Of a DNA stretch of 64,000 nt, positions 55,749 through 64,000 are shown in pieces. Source of the DNA: Myxacorys californica WJT36-NPBG1 (GTDB lineage Bacteria; Cyanobacteriota; Cyanobacteriia; Leptolyngbyales; Leptolyngbyaceae). Numbering within the stretch: position 1 is the first letter of the stretch; the number at the start of each line of letters is the position of its first letter. The stretch is taken from positions 113,385 through 177,384 of the forward strand of contig JAHHHO010000002.1 of NCBI GenBank assembly GCA_019359315.1, read 5' to 3'. The notes below the pieces were generated by a model, which worked only from the letters and a program-made list of their open reading frames with translations, was not told the origin of the DNA and searched no databases. The position numbers and the translations under genes were made by a program.

Positions 55749-56303
55749 TTATTCTTCAGCCGTCACTCGCAGGTCTCGATAGGTGCGTGCAAGGTCATTC
55801 AATTGATAGTGAGCGTTTAATCCGCTCGGATTTGGTAATACCCAAACTCGGGTGCCGTTTAGAGATTCTAGCTGTTCTCCGATCGCGGCTTTAGGACGGT
55901 TAAACGCAATCCGGTAAGCACTCACCCCTAGCACTGCGAGAAATCGAGGCTGATAGTGCTGCACTTTTGCGCTTAATTGTTGATGCCCTGCCAATAGTTC
56001 TTCCACGTCTAGCTGATCGGCACGTGCAGTTGCGCGTGGTGCAAGGTTTGTGAGTCCGTAGCCAGATTTTAGCAGGTCGCAATCTTCGGCTGGTGTGAGG
56101 AGCCGATCGGTAAAGCCTGCGGCGTGGAGTGCGGGCCAAAAGCGGTTGCCCGGACGGGCGAAATGATGCCCAACTGCTGCACTGTAAAGACTAGGATTGA
56201 TGCCACAAAATAAAACCTTTAAGTTGGGTGCAAGAACATCTGGTATGAATCTACCGAATGCTGCCTGAATTTCGGCTTTAGTGGGTTTAGGATAGGCTTG
56301 CAT
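55749..56303 (-). CDS. mug: Mismatch-specific uracil/thymine-DNA glycosylase (Mug)
   Basis: A 184-residue Mug/TDG-family base-excision enzyme. VLFCGINPSLYSAAVGHHF holds the catalytic GINP(S) loop and WVLPNPSGLNAHY the second loop. The asparagine of GINP marks Mug rather than family 1 UDG. Start chosen at 56303 (MQAYPKPTKAEIQAAFG), where homologues begin; the frame is open to an ATG at 56378. Confidence 0.92.
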   Translation of the reverse strand: MQAYPKPTKAEIQAAFGRFIPDVLAPNLKVLFCGINPSLYSAAVGHHFARPGNRFWPALHAAGFTDRLLTPAEDCDLLKSGYGLTNLAPRATARADQLDVEELLAGHQQLSAKVQHYQPRFLAVLGVSAYRIAFNRPKAAIGEQLESLNGTRVWVLPNPSGLNAHYQLNDLARTYRDLRVTAEE

Positions 56304-56409
56304 GGCAACAATGTAAGTTTTATATTGATTGAGCAGCAAATTAAAAATAGCAATCTCCGCTTTATTATAATTCTGCAATTTTTATTCTAAATTGCGTTAC
56401 TAAGTTCTT

Positions 56410-58122
56410 TTGCATAACGTTGTGCTTCATCCAATTTCAGCATTCATCGATGAGAACGACTTTTTTGATAATCGCTCATCTGCACTGTACTGGTATGGCG
56501 ATCGCTGCGATTCCGGCGGGGTTGCGTGTGCTAATGGCGGTAGCATTGCGAAACTTCCTCGAACCCGATTTTCAGAAATGATCGCGCGCGGATTAATGCA
56601 GCACCTTGCGACGGATGAACGCTATAGTCGGGAAGGCAAAATGTATGGTGTACTGTTAGTTCAAGATCTATTAGGCAAACAGTGGGTGCTAAAGGCTTTC
56701 TCTGGGCTGCTGAATGGAGAAAGCGAAGTTGAGGGTTGGGTAACCCCGATTTCAGGGCGTGATCCTCTGCAACTTGAAGCCAATCGCGTGATGTTAGAGG
56801 AAGCTCACACGCTATCTTTGTTAGAGGAAATGAAGCAGCAGCTACTTGCTCTACAACAGATTCCTGAACGGCAGCAGTATGAAGTGCTAAGCCAAGAGCT
56901 TGAGACCCAGTTACAAGCGATCGCGCAGCATCACTGCCAACGCAAAGCGAATCGTCAGGTTCAGCGCCAGAGGCTTTCTCAAACATTAATAGACGAAGCG
57001 CTGGCTGCATCGCTAGAGATATTAGACCAGCAGAGCCGTCAGGATGGCATCGAGCGGCGACGCTTAAAACAACAGCGCGACGATATTCTAAAACCGCTTA
57101 AACAAAAAATTGAGCAGGCGAATCATCAAATCTGCCATCTGAAGCGGCAACGCAAAACGCTTTCTCAAACGCTGCAAGCACAGATGCATCACGCCTATCA
57201 ACTGACTAATTTTTTAGGAGAGACGCGATCGCTTCGTCAACTCATGCCCAACGGGGCACCTCCAACAGGTACAGGCGAATGTTGCGCCCCAAAACTGCTC
57301 CACTATGCTGCAACTCACAAGCTTAAACCTTTAGCAATGGCGGAATTCTGGTGGGGTTTTCCCTCTGCTAATGGCGATAAAGTTCAGGGAGAATTTTACC
57401 CAGCTTGCCGCGATCGCTGTCAGCCCTTGATGGGATTTCTGCTGTCAGGACTGTCACCCCAGTTATCAGCTTGTTTAACTCCAATCCAAAATTCAGGATC
57501 TCTCCCAATTGTTTATGAAGATGACTGGCTGCTTGTCGTCGATAAACCATCGGGACTGCTTTCCGTGCCAGGTCGCTATCTCCACACTCAAGACAGCGTG
57601 TTGAGTCGCTTTCAGCGTGGATCGGAAGATGCCATTTATGCTGTGCATCGGTTAGATCAAGACACGTCTGGGCTGCTGCTACTAGCGCGAGATGCAGCCA
57701 CCTATCGACAGCTTAGCCAACAGTTTCAGCAGCGACACGTCCACAAGGTTTATGAAGCGGTTTTGGCGCAACCTATTGAGCAACTGCATGGCATGATTGA
57801 GTTGCCGCTCTGGAGCGACCCCTGCGATCGCCCCAAACAAAAGGTGGATTGGCAACGCGGTAAGCCTAGCGTGACGCGCTTTCAAGTCATCGATCGTGCG
57901 CAAAACGGCTCTCGTCTAGAGTTTGTCCCGTTGACTGGGCGGACTCACCAGCTTCGAGTTCACGCGGCAGATGAGAGAGGGCTGGGAGTACCAATTTTGG
58001 GCGATCGGCTGTATGGAAAGGATACAGCAACGACTCGATTACATCTGCATGCGCGATCGCTGTCTTTTGATCATCCTCACAATGGGCAACGGATTTACCT
58101 GCAAGCCGAAACGCCCTTTTAG
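56410..58122 (+). CDS. RluA-family pseudouridine synthase with long N-terminal extension
   Basis: The C-terminal 200 residues are an RluA catalytic domain: VVDKPSGLLSVPGR, HRLDQDTSGLLLLARD with catalytic Asp416, and LTGRTHQLRVHAAD. In front stand about 350 residues: a globular start, a long coiled coil at about 130-270 rich in Gln and Arg, and a Cys-containing segment (GTGECCAPKLLHYAATHKLK; YPACRDRCQPLMGFLLSG). This layout differs from plain RluA/C/D (about 220-320 residues). Target RNA unknown. Start is TTG 56410; a later GTG is possible. Confidence 0.9.
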   Translation: MHNVVLHPISAFIDENDFFDNRSSALYWYGDRCDSGGVACANGGSIAKLPRTRFSEMIARGLMQHLATDERYSREGKMYGVLLVQDLLGKQWVLKAFSGLLNGESEVEGWVTPISGRDPLQLEANRVMLEEAHTLSLLEEMKQQLLALQQIPERQQYEVLSQELETQLQAIAQHHCQRKANRQVQRQRLSQTLIDEALAASLEILDQQSRQDGIERRRLKQQRDDILKPLKQKIEQANHQICHLKRQRKTLSQTLQAQMHHAYQLTNFLGETRSLRQLMPNGAPPTGTGECCAPKLLHYAATHKLKPLAMAEFWWGFPSANGDKVQGEFYPACRDRCQPLMGFLLSGLSPQLSACLTPIQNSGSLPIVYEDDWLLVVDKPSGLLSVPGRYLHTQDSVLSRFQRGSEDAIYAVHRLDQDTSGLLLLARDAATYRQLSQQFQQRHVHKVYEAVLAQPIEQLHGMIELPLWSDPCDRPKQKVDWQRGKPSVTRFQVIDRAQNGSRLEFVPLTGRTHQLRVHAADERGLGVPILGDRLYGKDTATTRLHLHARSLSFDHPHNGQRIYLQAETPF

Positions 58123-58349
58123 AGGAATCAATTTTTATTAAGTCACACAGATTTATAAGCAATTATGGTAGTAGCGCAGCAATGAAAATGTAGAGCGGAG
58201 ATTCTACTGGCGAGATTGCTATTTACATAAGATCTATGAACTAGGAGTACATAAGATTTATAACTCGGGTGTATTGCTTCAAAATGAAAAATATAGTTTT
58301 CTGAAATTGAATTAGTTCTAGTTGAGGATTATTAACGTTGAGAATTCTT

Positions 58350-59138
58350 ATGATGAAACGATTGCTAAAACACTCGCTTAAGCTGTTGCTTGGGCTAGTA
58401 ATGGTAGTGATGTTTGCAGCATGTCAACCTACTCCAACTGCAAATTCACAAAGCCCGGCTCCCGCTTCTCCGGATGTCTCTGTTGCCTATCCTGCTCGGG
58501 CGCTGAGTGCTTCCCCTGCTCAACTTCCGCCTTTACCTTATGGGTACGATGCACTGAGTAAAGCGATCGATGCAGAAACGATGCGCTTGCATCATGACCA
58601 ACATCACGCGGCGTATGTCAAAAATTTGAATGAGGCGTTGAAAGACCAGCCGCAAGTGCAAAATCGCAGTGTTGAAGCGTTATTGAGAGATCTTAATAGC
58701 GTTCCCGAATCGATTCGGATGAAAGTCCGCAATAATGCGGGTGGACATCTGAATCACACAATTTTTTGGCAAATTATGAGTCCCGATGGAGGCGGACAGC
58801 CAACGGGTGCGATCGCACAAGAGATCAATCAAACCTTTGGCAGCTTCGAGAATTTCCAGAAGCAGTTTAACGTGGCGGGCGGCGATCGCTTTGGCAGTGG
58901 TTGGGTTTGGCTAGTTCGTAATGGGCAAGGTCAGCTTCAAATTACAACAACGCCCAATCAAGATAATCCGATTAGCGAGGGCAACTTCCCAATTATGGGA
59001 AATGATGTTTGGGAACACGCCTATTACCTCAAGTATCGAAATCGGCGGGCTGAGTATCTCAGCAACTGGTGGAATGTCGTGAATTGGGCCGAGGTCGATC
59101 GCCGTGCAAAAGTCCGGTTAGGAACGGCAAGTAGCTAG
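58350..59138 (+). CDS. Superoxide dismutase (Fe/Mn family), exported lipoprotein
   Basis: Signal sequence [20 protein letters not shown] ends in a lipobox FAAC, so the enzyme should be anchored outside the cytoplasmic membrane. The Fe/Mn SOD domain follows a Pro/Ser linker. Metal ligands are the His in [11 protein letters not shown], the His in [10 protein letters not shown], and Asp and His in [15 protein letters not shown]. All four are present. Length 262 against about 200 for cytosolic forms, the difference being signal and linker. Metal choice (Mn or Fe) is not decided here. The ATG at 58350 is preferred over the TTG at 58338. Confidence 0.92.
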   Translation: MMKRLLKHSLKLLLGLVMVVMFAACQPTPTANSQSPAPASPDVSVAYPARALSASPAQLPPLPYGYDALSKAIDAETMRLHHDQHHAAYVKNLNEALKDQPQVQNRSVEALLRDLNSVPESIRMKVRNNAGGHLNHTIFWQIMSPDGGGQPTGAIAQEINQTFGSFENFQKQFNVAGGDRFGSGWVWLVRNGQGQLQITTTPNQDNPISEGNFPIMGNDVWEHAYYLKYRNRRAEYLSNWWNVVNWAEVDRRAKVRLGTASS

Positions 59139-59180
59139 ATGGCAGAGGCGCGATCGCAGGGATAGGAGTCTGCGATCGCA

Positions 59181-59336
59181 TCATTCTTGGAGAGGGGTTT
59201 GATCTATCGCGATCGCGAGTTTCTCAAGCTGCGTCCATTTCAAAGTGGCAAGCAAGTCTTCACCCTTGAGGACTTGCGTAACAATACAAGCAACGTAAAG
59301 TTTCTGATAAGCTAACCTCGGTATGCCAATTTGCAT
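59181..59336 (-). CDS. Possible 51-residue small protein
   Basis: ATG-led frame MQIGIPRLAYQKLYVACIVT continuing LKGEDLLATLKWTQLEKLAI to TGA at 59181-59183. Regular helix periodicity and balanced charge make it look like a true protein. It lies between the sod gene and the TPR gene, on the latter's strand. No ribosome binding site is obvious; family not recognised. Confidence 0.5.
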   Translation of the reverse strand: MQIGIPRLAYQKLYVACIVTQVLKGEDLLATLKWTQLEKLAIAIDQTPLQE

Positions 59337-59356
59337 GTAGAGATAAATCTAAATTA

Positions 59357-59390
59357 AACCCTCCGTAAGAACTGTGTTTTACGGAGGGTT
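59357..59390 (-). terminator. Terminator after the TPR gene
   Basis: A 12-bp stem (AACCCTCCGTAA with its complement) around a 10-base loop. On the minus strand it is followed by TAATTTAGATTT. It lies 134 bases after the TPR gene and just before the 51-residue frame. The rest of 59139-59523 shows HIP1 copies and nothing else. Confidence 0.6.
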
Positions 59391-59523
59391 AGTAGGGGTT
59401 TTTACAGTAGTTCTTGCAGGGGGACACGATTCGCTTTCGCTACACGTAGTGGGTCGTCTATCGCGAACTACACAGAAAGACGGCTGTGAGTAAAGCTTTT
59501 GGCTCGGCCTCAACTCACGTTAA

Positions 59524-60441
59524 TTATCGACCTTGCGCTATCTTCAGTTCTCGCTGAATTTGGCTCACCTGTGCGGGTGGAAGCTGATTTGCATTTTTCA
59601 ATGCCTCCTGAAACAGGGCAGCACTTCCGGCTTTATTGCCTTGACGGTAAAGAATTTGTCCTTTGAGGTATTTTAAGTCAGGATTTGCAGGAGCCGCTGC
59701 GATCGCTCGGTCAACGGCTTGTAAGGCTTTGTCATACTGCTTCAAATCTCGATAGCCGATCGCGAGTCCGCGTTGAGAAAGGTAAGTTGGTTGAGCCTTG
59801 GTTTCCAAGCGATTAATCGCATCGGTTGGGCTTGATAACGGCAGATTGATTGTTACCGACAGCAGTAGATCAATGTAGCCTTTGATCAGATTGAGTTCTG
59901 GATCGTTGGGATTGATTTTTTCGGCGGCATCCAAATTCTGAAAGGCTTGCTGAAGTTTGCCTAATGCTCCTGGTGTACCACGTACCACACCGTTTTTGCC
60001 AACGGTGTAAGCTCCTTCTAAGAAGTTGCCAACTGCTTTATAAAGATTGCTACGCAGGGGATCGTTCGATTGTTCTGCGACTTGCTTGGTCTGAGTGGCG
60101 TAAGTGCTGAATTGATCTAGAAGAGATTGTTTGGCTTGCCCATTCGATTCGCCTGACCAGTAGGTGTACGCGATCGCGGCCTTTAAAGCGGCTGCCAACG
60201 GCTCATTGGCTGGTGTCTTCGCCAAGGCATTTTTGGCGCTGACATAATCTCCCTTCTCAAATACGGAGCGGAACGCCGCTTCTGTTTGATCGTCAATCGG
60301 TTTAGCTGCGCTTCCGGTTCTAAACGGATCTTTTGCCCAAGACGGACTCGCTAGCAAGCTCACTAGCATTGCCGCCGCGCCTAAACTTCGTCCAAAATGC
60401 CGAGATGTCCAACGGAATTGAGCAGCAGACAACCTAACCAT
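59524..60441 (-). CDS. Exported TPR-repeat protein
   Basis: Signal peptide MVRLSAAQFRWTSRHFGRSL, hydrophobic core LGAAAMLVSLLASPS and cleavage after SWA. The mature part is all-helical with TPR-like repeats, clearest in the last 100 residues (RGLAIGYRDLKQYDKALQAV; LKYLKGQILYRQGNKAGSAA). The family resembles Sll0314-like periplasmic cyanobacterial proteins; role unknown, probably protein binding. I start at 60441 because of the signal; the frame itself opens at 60558. Confidence 0.8.
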   Translation of the reverse strand: MVRLSAAQFRWTSRHFGRSLGAAAMLVSLLASPSWAKDPFRTGSAAKPIDDQTEAAFRSVFEKGDYVSAKNALAKTPANEPLAAALKAAIAYTYWSGESNGQAKQSLLDQFSTYATQTKQVAEQSNDPLRSNLYKAVGNFLEGAYTVGKNGVVRGTPGALGKLQQAFQNLDAAEKINPNDPELNLIKGYIDLLLSVTINLPLSSPTDAINRLETKAQPTYLSQRGLAIGYRDLKQYDKALQAVDRAIAAAPANPDLKYLKGQILYRQGNKAGSAALFQEALKNANQLPPAQVSQIQRELKIAQGR

Positions 60442-60654
60442 AGAGCAGTTCTCACAAGATATCCAGCAAGTTGACGCAATAAAGCGATCGCAGGTTTCCA
60501 AATTGACTTGCAAGTTTGACTCGCTGTGCCTACACAGGGTAACCCGAATTCGGCACAAGCCAGAATTTCTCTCCCAAATTCACCCCAGCCAGTCGGGTTG
60601 TGGGTAAACTAGGCTCAGACACGCTTGATCCCCACTTTAAAATTTTTACGCTAA

Positions 60655-61341
60655 ATGCTCTATCTTCGCGATCTGTCGTATCATCCAACCGCCGCCCCGA
60701 CTGCCATTCTAAAATCTCTCAATTTAGAAATTGCGCCCCAGCAGTTAGGACTTATTGTTGGACCGAGCGGCTCCGGAAAGAGTACTTTGCTGGAAATCTT
60801 AGCTGGATTAGCAGAGCCAACCAGTGGAACCATGCTCTGGCGAGAACAAGAATTAACGTTTTTACACATGCAGCAAATGAGCGGGCTGGTCTTTCAGTTC
60901 CCAGAACGTCATTTTTGCGGTGGCTCTATTTTAGAAGAATTGCGGCTCGGACATCCTGAATTAAGCTCCGCTCGTGTGCATGATGCCTTAGCCGAAGTTG
61001 GACTCGATCATCTCCCGCTCCGCACGCCGCCCCACTCGCTGAGCGGCGGACAGCAGCGCCGCCTCGCCCTCGCCGTACAACTGATTCGTCAACCCAGCAT
61101 TCTCCTCCTCGATGAGCCAACCGCCGGACTCGATTGGTCAATGCGGCGTCAGTTGGTGAACTTACTCGCAAAACTCAAAACTCACTGGACGCTTCTGGTG
61201 GTGTCGCACGATGCGAGTGAACTGGTGTCGATTGCCGATCGCTGCTGGACCATTCGACAGGGCGAACTGGCAGAAGTGAACCCTAAAACGCTTGCTGCCG
61301 AGAGCGATCGCAATCGCCCAATTGCTTTGCAAGCTCCGTAG
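60655..61341 (+). CDS. ABC transporter ATP-binding protein (ECF/cobalt-type)
   Basis: ATPase of 228 residues with Walker A VGPSGSGKST, Q loop VFQFPERHFCGGSI, signature LSGGQQRRLALA and Walker B ILLLDEPTAGLD. FQFPE in the Q loop is typical of energy-coupling-factor and cobalt/nickel importers. No permease or substrate component adjoins it, so it must pair with a distant one. It precedes rsmG by 44 bases. Confidence 0.9.
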   Translation: MLYLRDLSYHPTAAPTAILKSLNLEIAPQQLGLIVGPSGSGKSTLLEILAGLAEPTSGTMLWREQELTFLHMQQMSGLVFQFPERHFCGGSILEELRLGHPELSSARVHDALAEVGLDHLPLRTPPHSLSGGQQRRLALAVQLIRQPSILLLDEPTAGLDWSMRRQLVNLLAKLKTHWTLLVVSHDASELVSIADRCWTIRQGELAEVNPKTLAAESDRNRPIALQAP

Positions 61342-61385
61342 GATCGCAACCGTGTAGGCTGTAAAGTGTAGCAACCGTTTAGAGC

Positions 61386-62117
61386 ATGACCGACGAAGAG
61401 ACGCCGAAGCTGCCAGAAATGCTAGAGCTTTGGCAAAGAACGCTGAATTGGCAACCGAATCCAAAACAGCAGCGACTATTTCAAGCATTCTATGAAGCGG
61501 TTTTAGCCGGAAATCGCCAGTTTAATCTCACCCGCATTACTGACCCAATGGAGTTTTGGGAAAAGCATCTGTGGGATTCGCTAAGCGGTATTCAATCACT
61601 AAATCCGACGGCTTCTCGGGCGATCGACATCGGAACCGGAGCCGGATTTCCGGGTGTCCCGATCGCGATCGCGCATCCCAATTGGACAGTGACTCTGCTC
61701 GATTCGACTCAGAAGAAGGTCAACTTTTTAAAGACGGCGGTCAGTCAGATCGGAGTTGGCAATACTCGTCCGTTGTGCGAGCGCGTCGAAGCGATTGGGC
61801 AACATCCTCTCCACCGCGAAACCTATGACGTCGCGCTCATTCGTGCCGTTGCCGCCGCTTCGGTCTGCGCTGAATACACCTTGCCGCTCCTTAAATTAGG
61901 AGGAGTCGCCCTGCTCTATCGGGGACAATGGACAGCCGAAGAAGAACGTGGCTTAACCTCTGCCCTCGAAACGCTTGGTGGAGCGCTAGAACGCTCTGAT
62001 GCGTTTGAAACTCCCCTCACCGGGAGCGTCCGTCACGTCCTGTATCTCAAGAAAATCGCGCTCACCCCAAAGGCGTTTCCAAGAGCGATCGGCATTCCGA
62101 CTCAGACTCCTATTTAA
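61386..62117 (+). CDS. rsmG: 16S rRNA (guanine(527)-N(7))-methyltransferase
   Basis: GidB-type enzyme that adds N7-methyl to G527 of 16S rRNA. Motifs are QFNLTRITDPMEFWEKHLWD, SRAIDIGTGAGFPGVPIAIA for SAM and VALIRAVAAASVCAEYTLPL. Length (243) is normal. Loss of this enzyme is known to give low-level streptomycin resistance in other bacteria. Its stop overlaps the convergent membrane protein gene by 4 bases. Confidence 0.96.
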   Translation: MTDEETPKLPEMLELWQRTLNWQPNPKQQRLFQAFYEAVLAGNRQFNLTRITDPMEFWEKHLWDSLSGIQSLNPTASRAIDIGTGAGFPGVPIAIAHPNWTVTLLDSTQKKVNFLKTAVSQIGVGNTRPLCERVEAIGQHPLHRETYDVALIRAVAAASVCAEYTLPLLKLGGVALLYRGQWTAEEERGLTSALETLGGALERSDAFETPLTGSVRHVLYLKKIALTPKAFPRAIGIPTQTPI

Positions 62118-62524
62118 TCGAGCATCCACTGGTAGAGGAGGTAACCGATAAACAAGGCTTCAAAGCCGATAAAAATGCAAATCCACGTTCCCATCAACCG
62201 CGCATAGTAGAGCGCTAGGACGGGAGAGATTCTTCTGCCAACTCTCTGCGATGGACTCATCATCTGGGCAACTTCGGCTGAAGTCCACTGCCAAGTGATA
62301 AAGGTGATGTTTGTCGCAAAGAGAGCCGCCAGTAGAGAAGCCTTGATCACCCACGTTTCTTCACTAACGCCCTGTACCCACGGAATGAGGGAACCTGCAT
62401 TCGTACCAGGCTGAAAAGACGGATCTCTCAACGGCGAAACCCAATAGACAACCATTCCACTGGTAATAGCTAAGAGTACGAGAAAGCTGAGACTTAATTT
62501 AGGAAAGCGGCGATTGAACAGCAT
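62114..62524 (-). CDS. Three-helix membrane protein, unknown function
   Basis: From ATG 62524 (MLFNRRFPKLSLSFLVLLAI) a 136-residue protein with helices at about residues 10-30, 60-85 and 105-130 (MGTWICIFIGFEALFIGYLL). A short, polar outer loop (SPLRDPSFQPGTNAGSLIPW) lies after the first. Not recognised. Confidence 0.65.
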   Translation of the reverse strand: MLFNRRFPKLSLSFLVLLAITSGMVVYWVSPLRDPSFQPGTNAGSLIPWVQGVSEETWVIKASLLAALFATNITFITWQWTSAEVAQMMSPSQRVGRRISPVLALYYARLMGTWICIFIGFEALFIGYLLYQWMLD

Positions 62525-62685
62525 GGCACTCAAATCTCCTAGATTGGCGTGATCGTGTAGAGCTTGGCAAGCAAATCGCACCCTAACCTGAATAATTCAT
62601 GAGCAATCAAAAGTAAGAATGGGAAAGGGAGCTTGAAACAGAATAGAATCAGGCTCTCCAGAATTTTAAGCGTCTTCATTATGTC

Positions 62686-63045
62686 ATGGCAGTGTGTGAT
62701 TCGGAACTGCCCTACGATCTTGCTGTTCAATGCCCGCTTGTAGTTCGCTTTTCAGATCTCAAACTGAGTTCGGATGCCGCTGCCAAATCAGGAGTTGCTG
62801 GCCAGCCAAGTGACCATCAGCTGTCTGGAAAACCAAGTCTGCAAGCAAGCGAAGCGGTGGGCAAGATGCGAGGCGCAGTCGTGGCAGCGTTCATCAATCG
62901 CGATCGCACTGCTCCAGAGGAGATTGTGTTGGATATCGATGGGTGGGATGACCCAACACACGGAACAGCAACAGTTGAGTTGCTTTCATGGCTACTTTGA
63001 TAGCTTAGAGGCTGCTCTTTACTTGCACAGCGCCTAGGAGTCTCT
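62686..63045 (+). pseudogene. Remnant of an IS1380/IS4-type transposase
   Basis: Two overlapping frames carry pieces of one transposase. One has PLPNQELLASQVTISCLENQ (the usual RLEN segment). The other has PEEIVLDIDGWDDPTHG, the first DDE Asp motif (DxDxxDDPxHG) of IS1380-like DDE enzymes. The first frame then resumes with EQQQLSCFHGYFDSLEAALY. At least two frameshifts and loss of both ends make it inactive. No terminal inverted repeats were found. It marks an old insertion between two normal genes. Confidence 0.75.
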
Positions 63046-63132
63046 TTCTCTTGTGGCAAAGTTTCGAGGCTAAGATCAAAAAGGATAGATCATGCTTCTA
63101 TCATGACATTACTGTTGATTCTGTAGCACCTC

Positions 63133-63657
63133 ATGGTTCAGTACACACTTGCTCAAAGCCCCGAGATTATTCTGACCGTTCCTGGTAAAGACTCGTCTAA
63201 AGCCCGTGAAAAGGCGATGGATCAATTAATGGAATTAATGGACGAGGGAAAACTACCGACCGATTTGGCGGATGGATTTGGTCCTAAGAACTTCATTGAG
63301 ATTAAAGATCCAACCGGGATTAATGCAGGGCGCAATTCTGCCGGAACCGCATCTGACAATGAGGATTCTATCAATCAAGCCGTCCAAATTCTGAGCGCTC
63401 TAGCAACGCTCAAGCTCAAGGCTCAGGAGAGCCGCGCTGAAGCGCTGCAAGTTCGCCAACACATTGATGTGCTGTTTACGGATGATTTAGTGACTGAAGA
63501 AGAAATCAATCAACTTAAAGAAGGCTTCAAAGTTTTGAAAAACTATGCTCAAACTAATCTGCGCTATCGAGACGCTCGTGCCCAAGCAGAAGACGCTCGC
63601 GCTGTGTTAGATAAGGCTTTACAGTCCTCTGAGCCAGAGAGTAAGAAGAACGTGTAG
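63133..63657 (+). CDS. Cyanobacterial hypothetical protein with helical C-terminus
   Basis: Soluble 174-residue protein. The first 60 residues look alpha/beta (SPEIILTVPGKDSSKAREKA; GFGPKNFIEIKDPTG), followed by a polar linker. A long charged helix from about 85 to the end is probably a coiled coil (ILSALATLKLKAQESRAEAL; YRDARAQAEDARAVLDKAL). No domain recognised. Confidence 0.65.
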   Translation: MVQYTLAQSPEIILTVPGKDSSKAREKAMDQLMELMDEGKLPTDLADGFGPKNFIEIKDPTGINAGRNSAGTASDNEDSINQAVQILSALATLKLKAQESRAEALQVRQHIDVLFTDDLVTEEEINQLKEGFKVLKNYAQTNLRYRDARAQAEDARAVLDKALQSSEPESKKNV

Positions 63658-63671
63658 AAGGGGAACTGTTC

Positions 63672-63845
63672 TTAGCGACTCGACTTCTTGAGTAGCTGAA
63701 CGATGTGACCATCTAGATCTTGAACGAGAACGCCTTGTTTGAATTCTTGATCTGATCCTGAAATCGTTGCTGGGAAATCGGTTGAAATTGGTCTGCCTTG
63801 AGGAGTGAGAAATTCGTTTAGCTCGATCGCCTCATTGCTGCATCT
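63672..63845 (-). pseudogene. C-terminal fragment of a VOC (glyoxalase-fold) protein
   Basis: A minus-strand open stretch of 57 codons between a stop and TAA at 63672-63674. LNEFLTPQGRPISTDFPATI and QGVLVQDLDGHIVQLLK fit the end of a glyoxalase/VOC protein, where V-x-D-(P/L)-DGH-x-(V/I)-QLL holds a metal-binding region. There is no start codon and the upstream frame is blocked by TGA. The last 150 bases of the window contain another short open minus-strand stretch (LNSITLALPQISRCADSMLI) that may belong to the same or a neighbouring lost gene. Confidence 0.5.
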
Positions 63846-64000
63846 TCACTAGCCGCGATCGCACATTCGGTAATTGGCGTTGCTGAATGAGAAGATGAAT
63901 TAGCATGGAATCGGCACATCTCGAAATTTGAGGTAGTGCAAGAGTAATCGAATTGAGTGCCTGAGCATCTCAACCGATTTCGAGTAGCACAAGGTTTTGC

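Overview
The window is chromosomal DNA from a cyanobacterium. The evidence is the very frequent HIP1 octamer (GCGATCGC and its core GCGATCG), a plant-type NDH-1 subunit (ndhH), the ClpR/ClpP3 pair found only in cyanobacteria and plastids, an FtsH2-type photosystem-repair protease, and many small cyanobacterial families (Uma2, DUF29, DUF433/DUF5615). Genes are short, mixed in strand and mostly in units of one to three, as in Leptolyngbya- or Oscillatoriales-like filamentous genomes. The exact genus cannot be read from the sequence. I saw no rRNA, CRISPR array, prophage, or defence island.

Layout. 1-7.8 kb: a sugar-phosphate transferase cut by the window edge, UspA, a PAP2 phosphatase, HemW, a PIN-TRAM membrane protein, YdeI and a VWA protein. 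7.9-10.9 kb: clpR-clpP3, a J-domain protein and an anti-sigma-type kinase. 11-16 kb: small proteins, asnS, a TetR regulator and an M24 peptidase. 16-19.4 kb: a Ser/Thr kinase, a SoxY-free sulfite-oxidase-like molybdoprotein and a DUF433/DUF5615 toxin-antitoxin pair. 19.4-26.6 kb: a MacAB-like efflux operon, a proline-rich RGG protein, and a hydrolase/DUF39 operon. 27-33 kb: tRNA-Asp, a hairpin repeat array, two DUF29 copies, gltX and ftsH. 33-42 kb: an exporter, a polysaccharide deacetylase, prepilin peptidase, leuB, a second repeat array and a response regulator. 42-51 kb: a hybrid sensor kinase, rsmH, ndhH, and a NDUFAF7/MidA-type methyltransferase. 51-64 kb: rlpA, purM, rsmA, a GH76-like enzyme, Mug, a long RluA enzyme, an exported SOD, a TPR protein, an ABC ATPase, rsmG and a decayed IS1380-type transposase.

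How the genes relate. Most are housekeeping: translation and its RNA modification (asnS, gltX, rsmH, rsmA, rsmG, RluA, tRNA-Asp), proteostasis (clpR, clpP3, ftsH, J-protein), metabolism (leuB, purM, hemW, DUF39), envelope work (sugar transferase, deacetylase, rlpA, exporter), and signalling (kinase, hybrid histidine kinase with a divergent NarL-type regulator, anti-sigma-type kinase).

Between the genes lie several less ordinary things. There is a 21-bp repeat array that keeps one reading frame open for 90 codons. There is a 20-bp array of GGAA/TTCC hairpins. Direct repeats with 11-bp spacing precede purM. A consensus promoter overlaps an inverted repeat in front of a small gene between ndhH and a methyltransferase whose mitochondrial relative modifies the NdhH homologue. 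Several very short plausible genes (34, 44 and 51 codons) and a number of gene fragments fill intergenic gaps. I did not find a clearly new multi-gene system; the strongest candidates for follow-up are the repeat arrays and the ndhH-methyltransferase neighbourhood.
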